Source of the DNA: Nocardia vinacea NBRC 16497
GTDB lineage: Bacteria; Actinomycetota; Actinomycetes; Mycobacteriales; Mycobacteriaceae
Assembly: GCF_000308835.1 (NCBI RefSeq)
Contig: NZ_BAGN01000217.1
Coordinates: 1 to 56,351 of the forward strand
Reading direction: 5' to 3'
Length of the DNA stretch: 56,351 bases
The translations under genes and the position numbers were made by a program. This document shows positions 56,277-56,351 of this stretch, one piece after another. The notes under the pieces were generated by a model. That model was not told the DNA's origin, did not search any database, and saw nothing but the letters and a program-made list of their open reading frames with translations. The first letter of the stretch is position 1. Every line of letters starts with the position of its first letter.

Positions 56277-56351
56277 TTACCAGCCCGGGTTACCCCGCAC
56301 CGGAAGATTCACGAAACTCGGCCGATTCGGATCCAGTTGCACGTGTTGTGG
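56277..56351 (-). CDS. C-terminal end of an unidentified protein (partial)
   Basis: The minus strand is open from the window edge to a TAA at 56279-56277 and reads PQHVQLDPNRPSFVNL and PVRGNPGW. The codon use is actinobacterial. The 24 visible residues do not identify a family. The hairpin at 56194-56269 follows its stop. Confidence 0.5.
   Translation of the reverse strand, partial: PQHVQLDPNRPSFVNLPVRGNPGW

Overview
The window reads as chromosomal DNA of a high-GC mycolic-acid actinobacterium, most likely Nocardia. Support comes from strong GC3 bias, frequent GTG starts, ATGA/GTGA stop-start overlaps, the SenX3-RegX3 pair, a 33-residue bS22-type ribosomal protein, an MspA-type porin relic, and gene order that (from memory) follows the M. 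tuberculosis Rv0490-Rv0529 block. I could run no searches, so all family names come from motif recognition.

Layout. 1-3.05 kb: a partial DinB/TIGR03086-like gene, two small genes and menD. 3.05-3.5 kb: short-ORF repeat elements. 3.5-7.8 kb: a DUF6918-type gene, a PaaI-like thioesterase, then menB, a VOC protein and menE. 7.8-13.4 kb: a drrAB-type ABC exporter facing a large AfsR/SARP-NB-ARC-TPR regulator, with a shared terminator. 13.6-18.7 kb: an SRPBCC protein, menA, a holin-like membrane protein, a split ClpC2-like HTH/Clp-N pair with its own operator, Cds1 cysteine desulfhydrase, a DUF4229 protein and bldC. 18.8-23.1 kb: a decay zone with an antitoxin next to a deleted vapC, small secreted proteins, porin debris and inverted-repeat debris. 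23.1-29.5 kb: hemL, a phosphatase, tlpA, a small ORF, ccdA, resB and ccsB (system II cytochrome c maturation). 29.7-34.4 kb: secreted and membrane proteins, hemB and an SDR relic. 34.5-36 kb: a Sel1 protein, a gene under a LexA-like box, and copies of a 29-bp repeat. 36-41.2 kb: rex-hemA-hemC-leader-cobA/hemD with a Rex box. 41.3-52.9 kb: glutaredoxin, SerB-type HAD, acyltransferase, GalE2-like, bS22, BldC-like HTH, proC, two enzymes of unknown role, a Pro-rich membrane protein, ppx and an Rv0495c-like gene. 53-56.3 kb: regX3-senX3, HxlR, a dinucleotide-binding reductase and a partial gene.

How the genes work together. Menaquinone (menD, menB, menE, menA), haem (hemA, hemC, hemD, hemB, hemL) and cytochrome c maturation genes together supply the respiratory chain, and Rex ties haem synthesis to NADH/NAD+.

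The most unusual signal is a dispersed short-ORF cassette. Its peptide starts MSERSER and ends PSA(S/G)EV. The codons for E-V (GAG GTG) form a Shine-Dalgarno sequence, and the stop codon overlaps the next start codon. It lies in front of menE, cobA/hemD and an Rv0495c-like gene, in variant form in front of menD, and as an orphan tandem pair. Separate repeat families, a LexA-like box, a dyad operator at the split ClpC2-like locus and several leaderless promoters are also described. I saw no rRNA, tRNA or CRISPR array.
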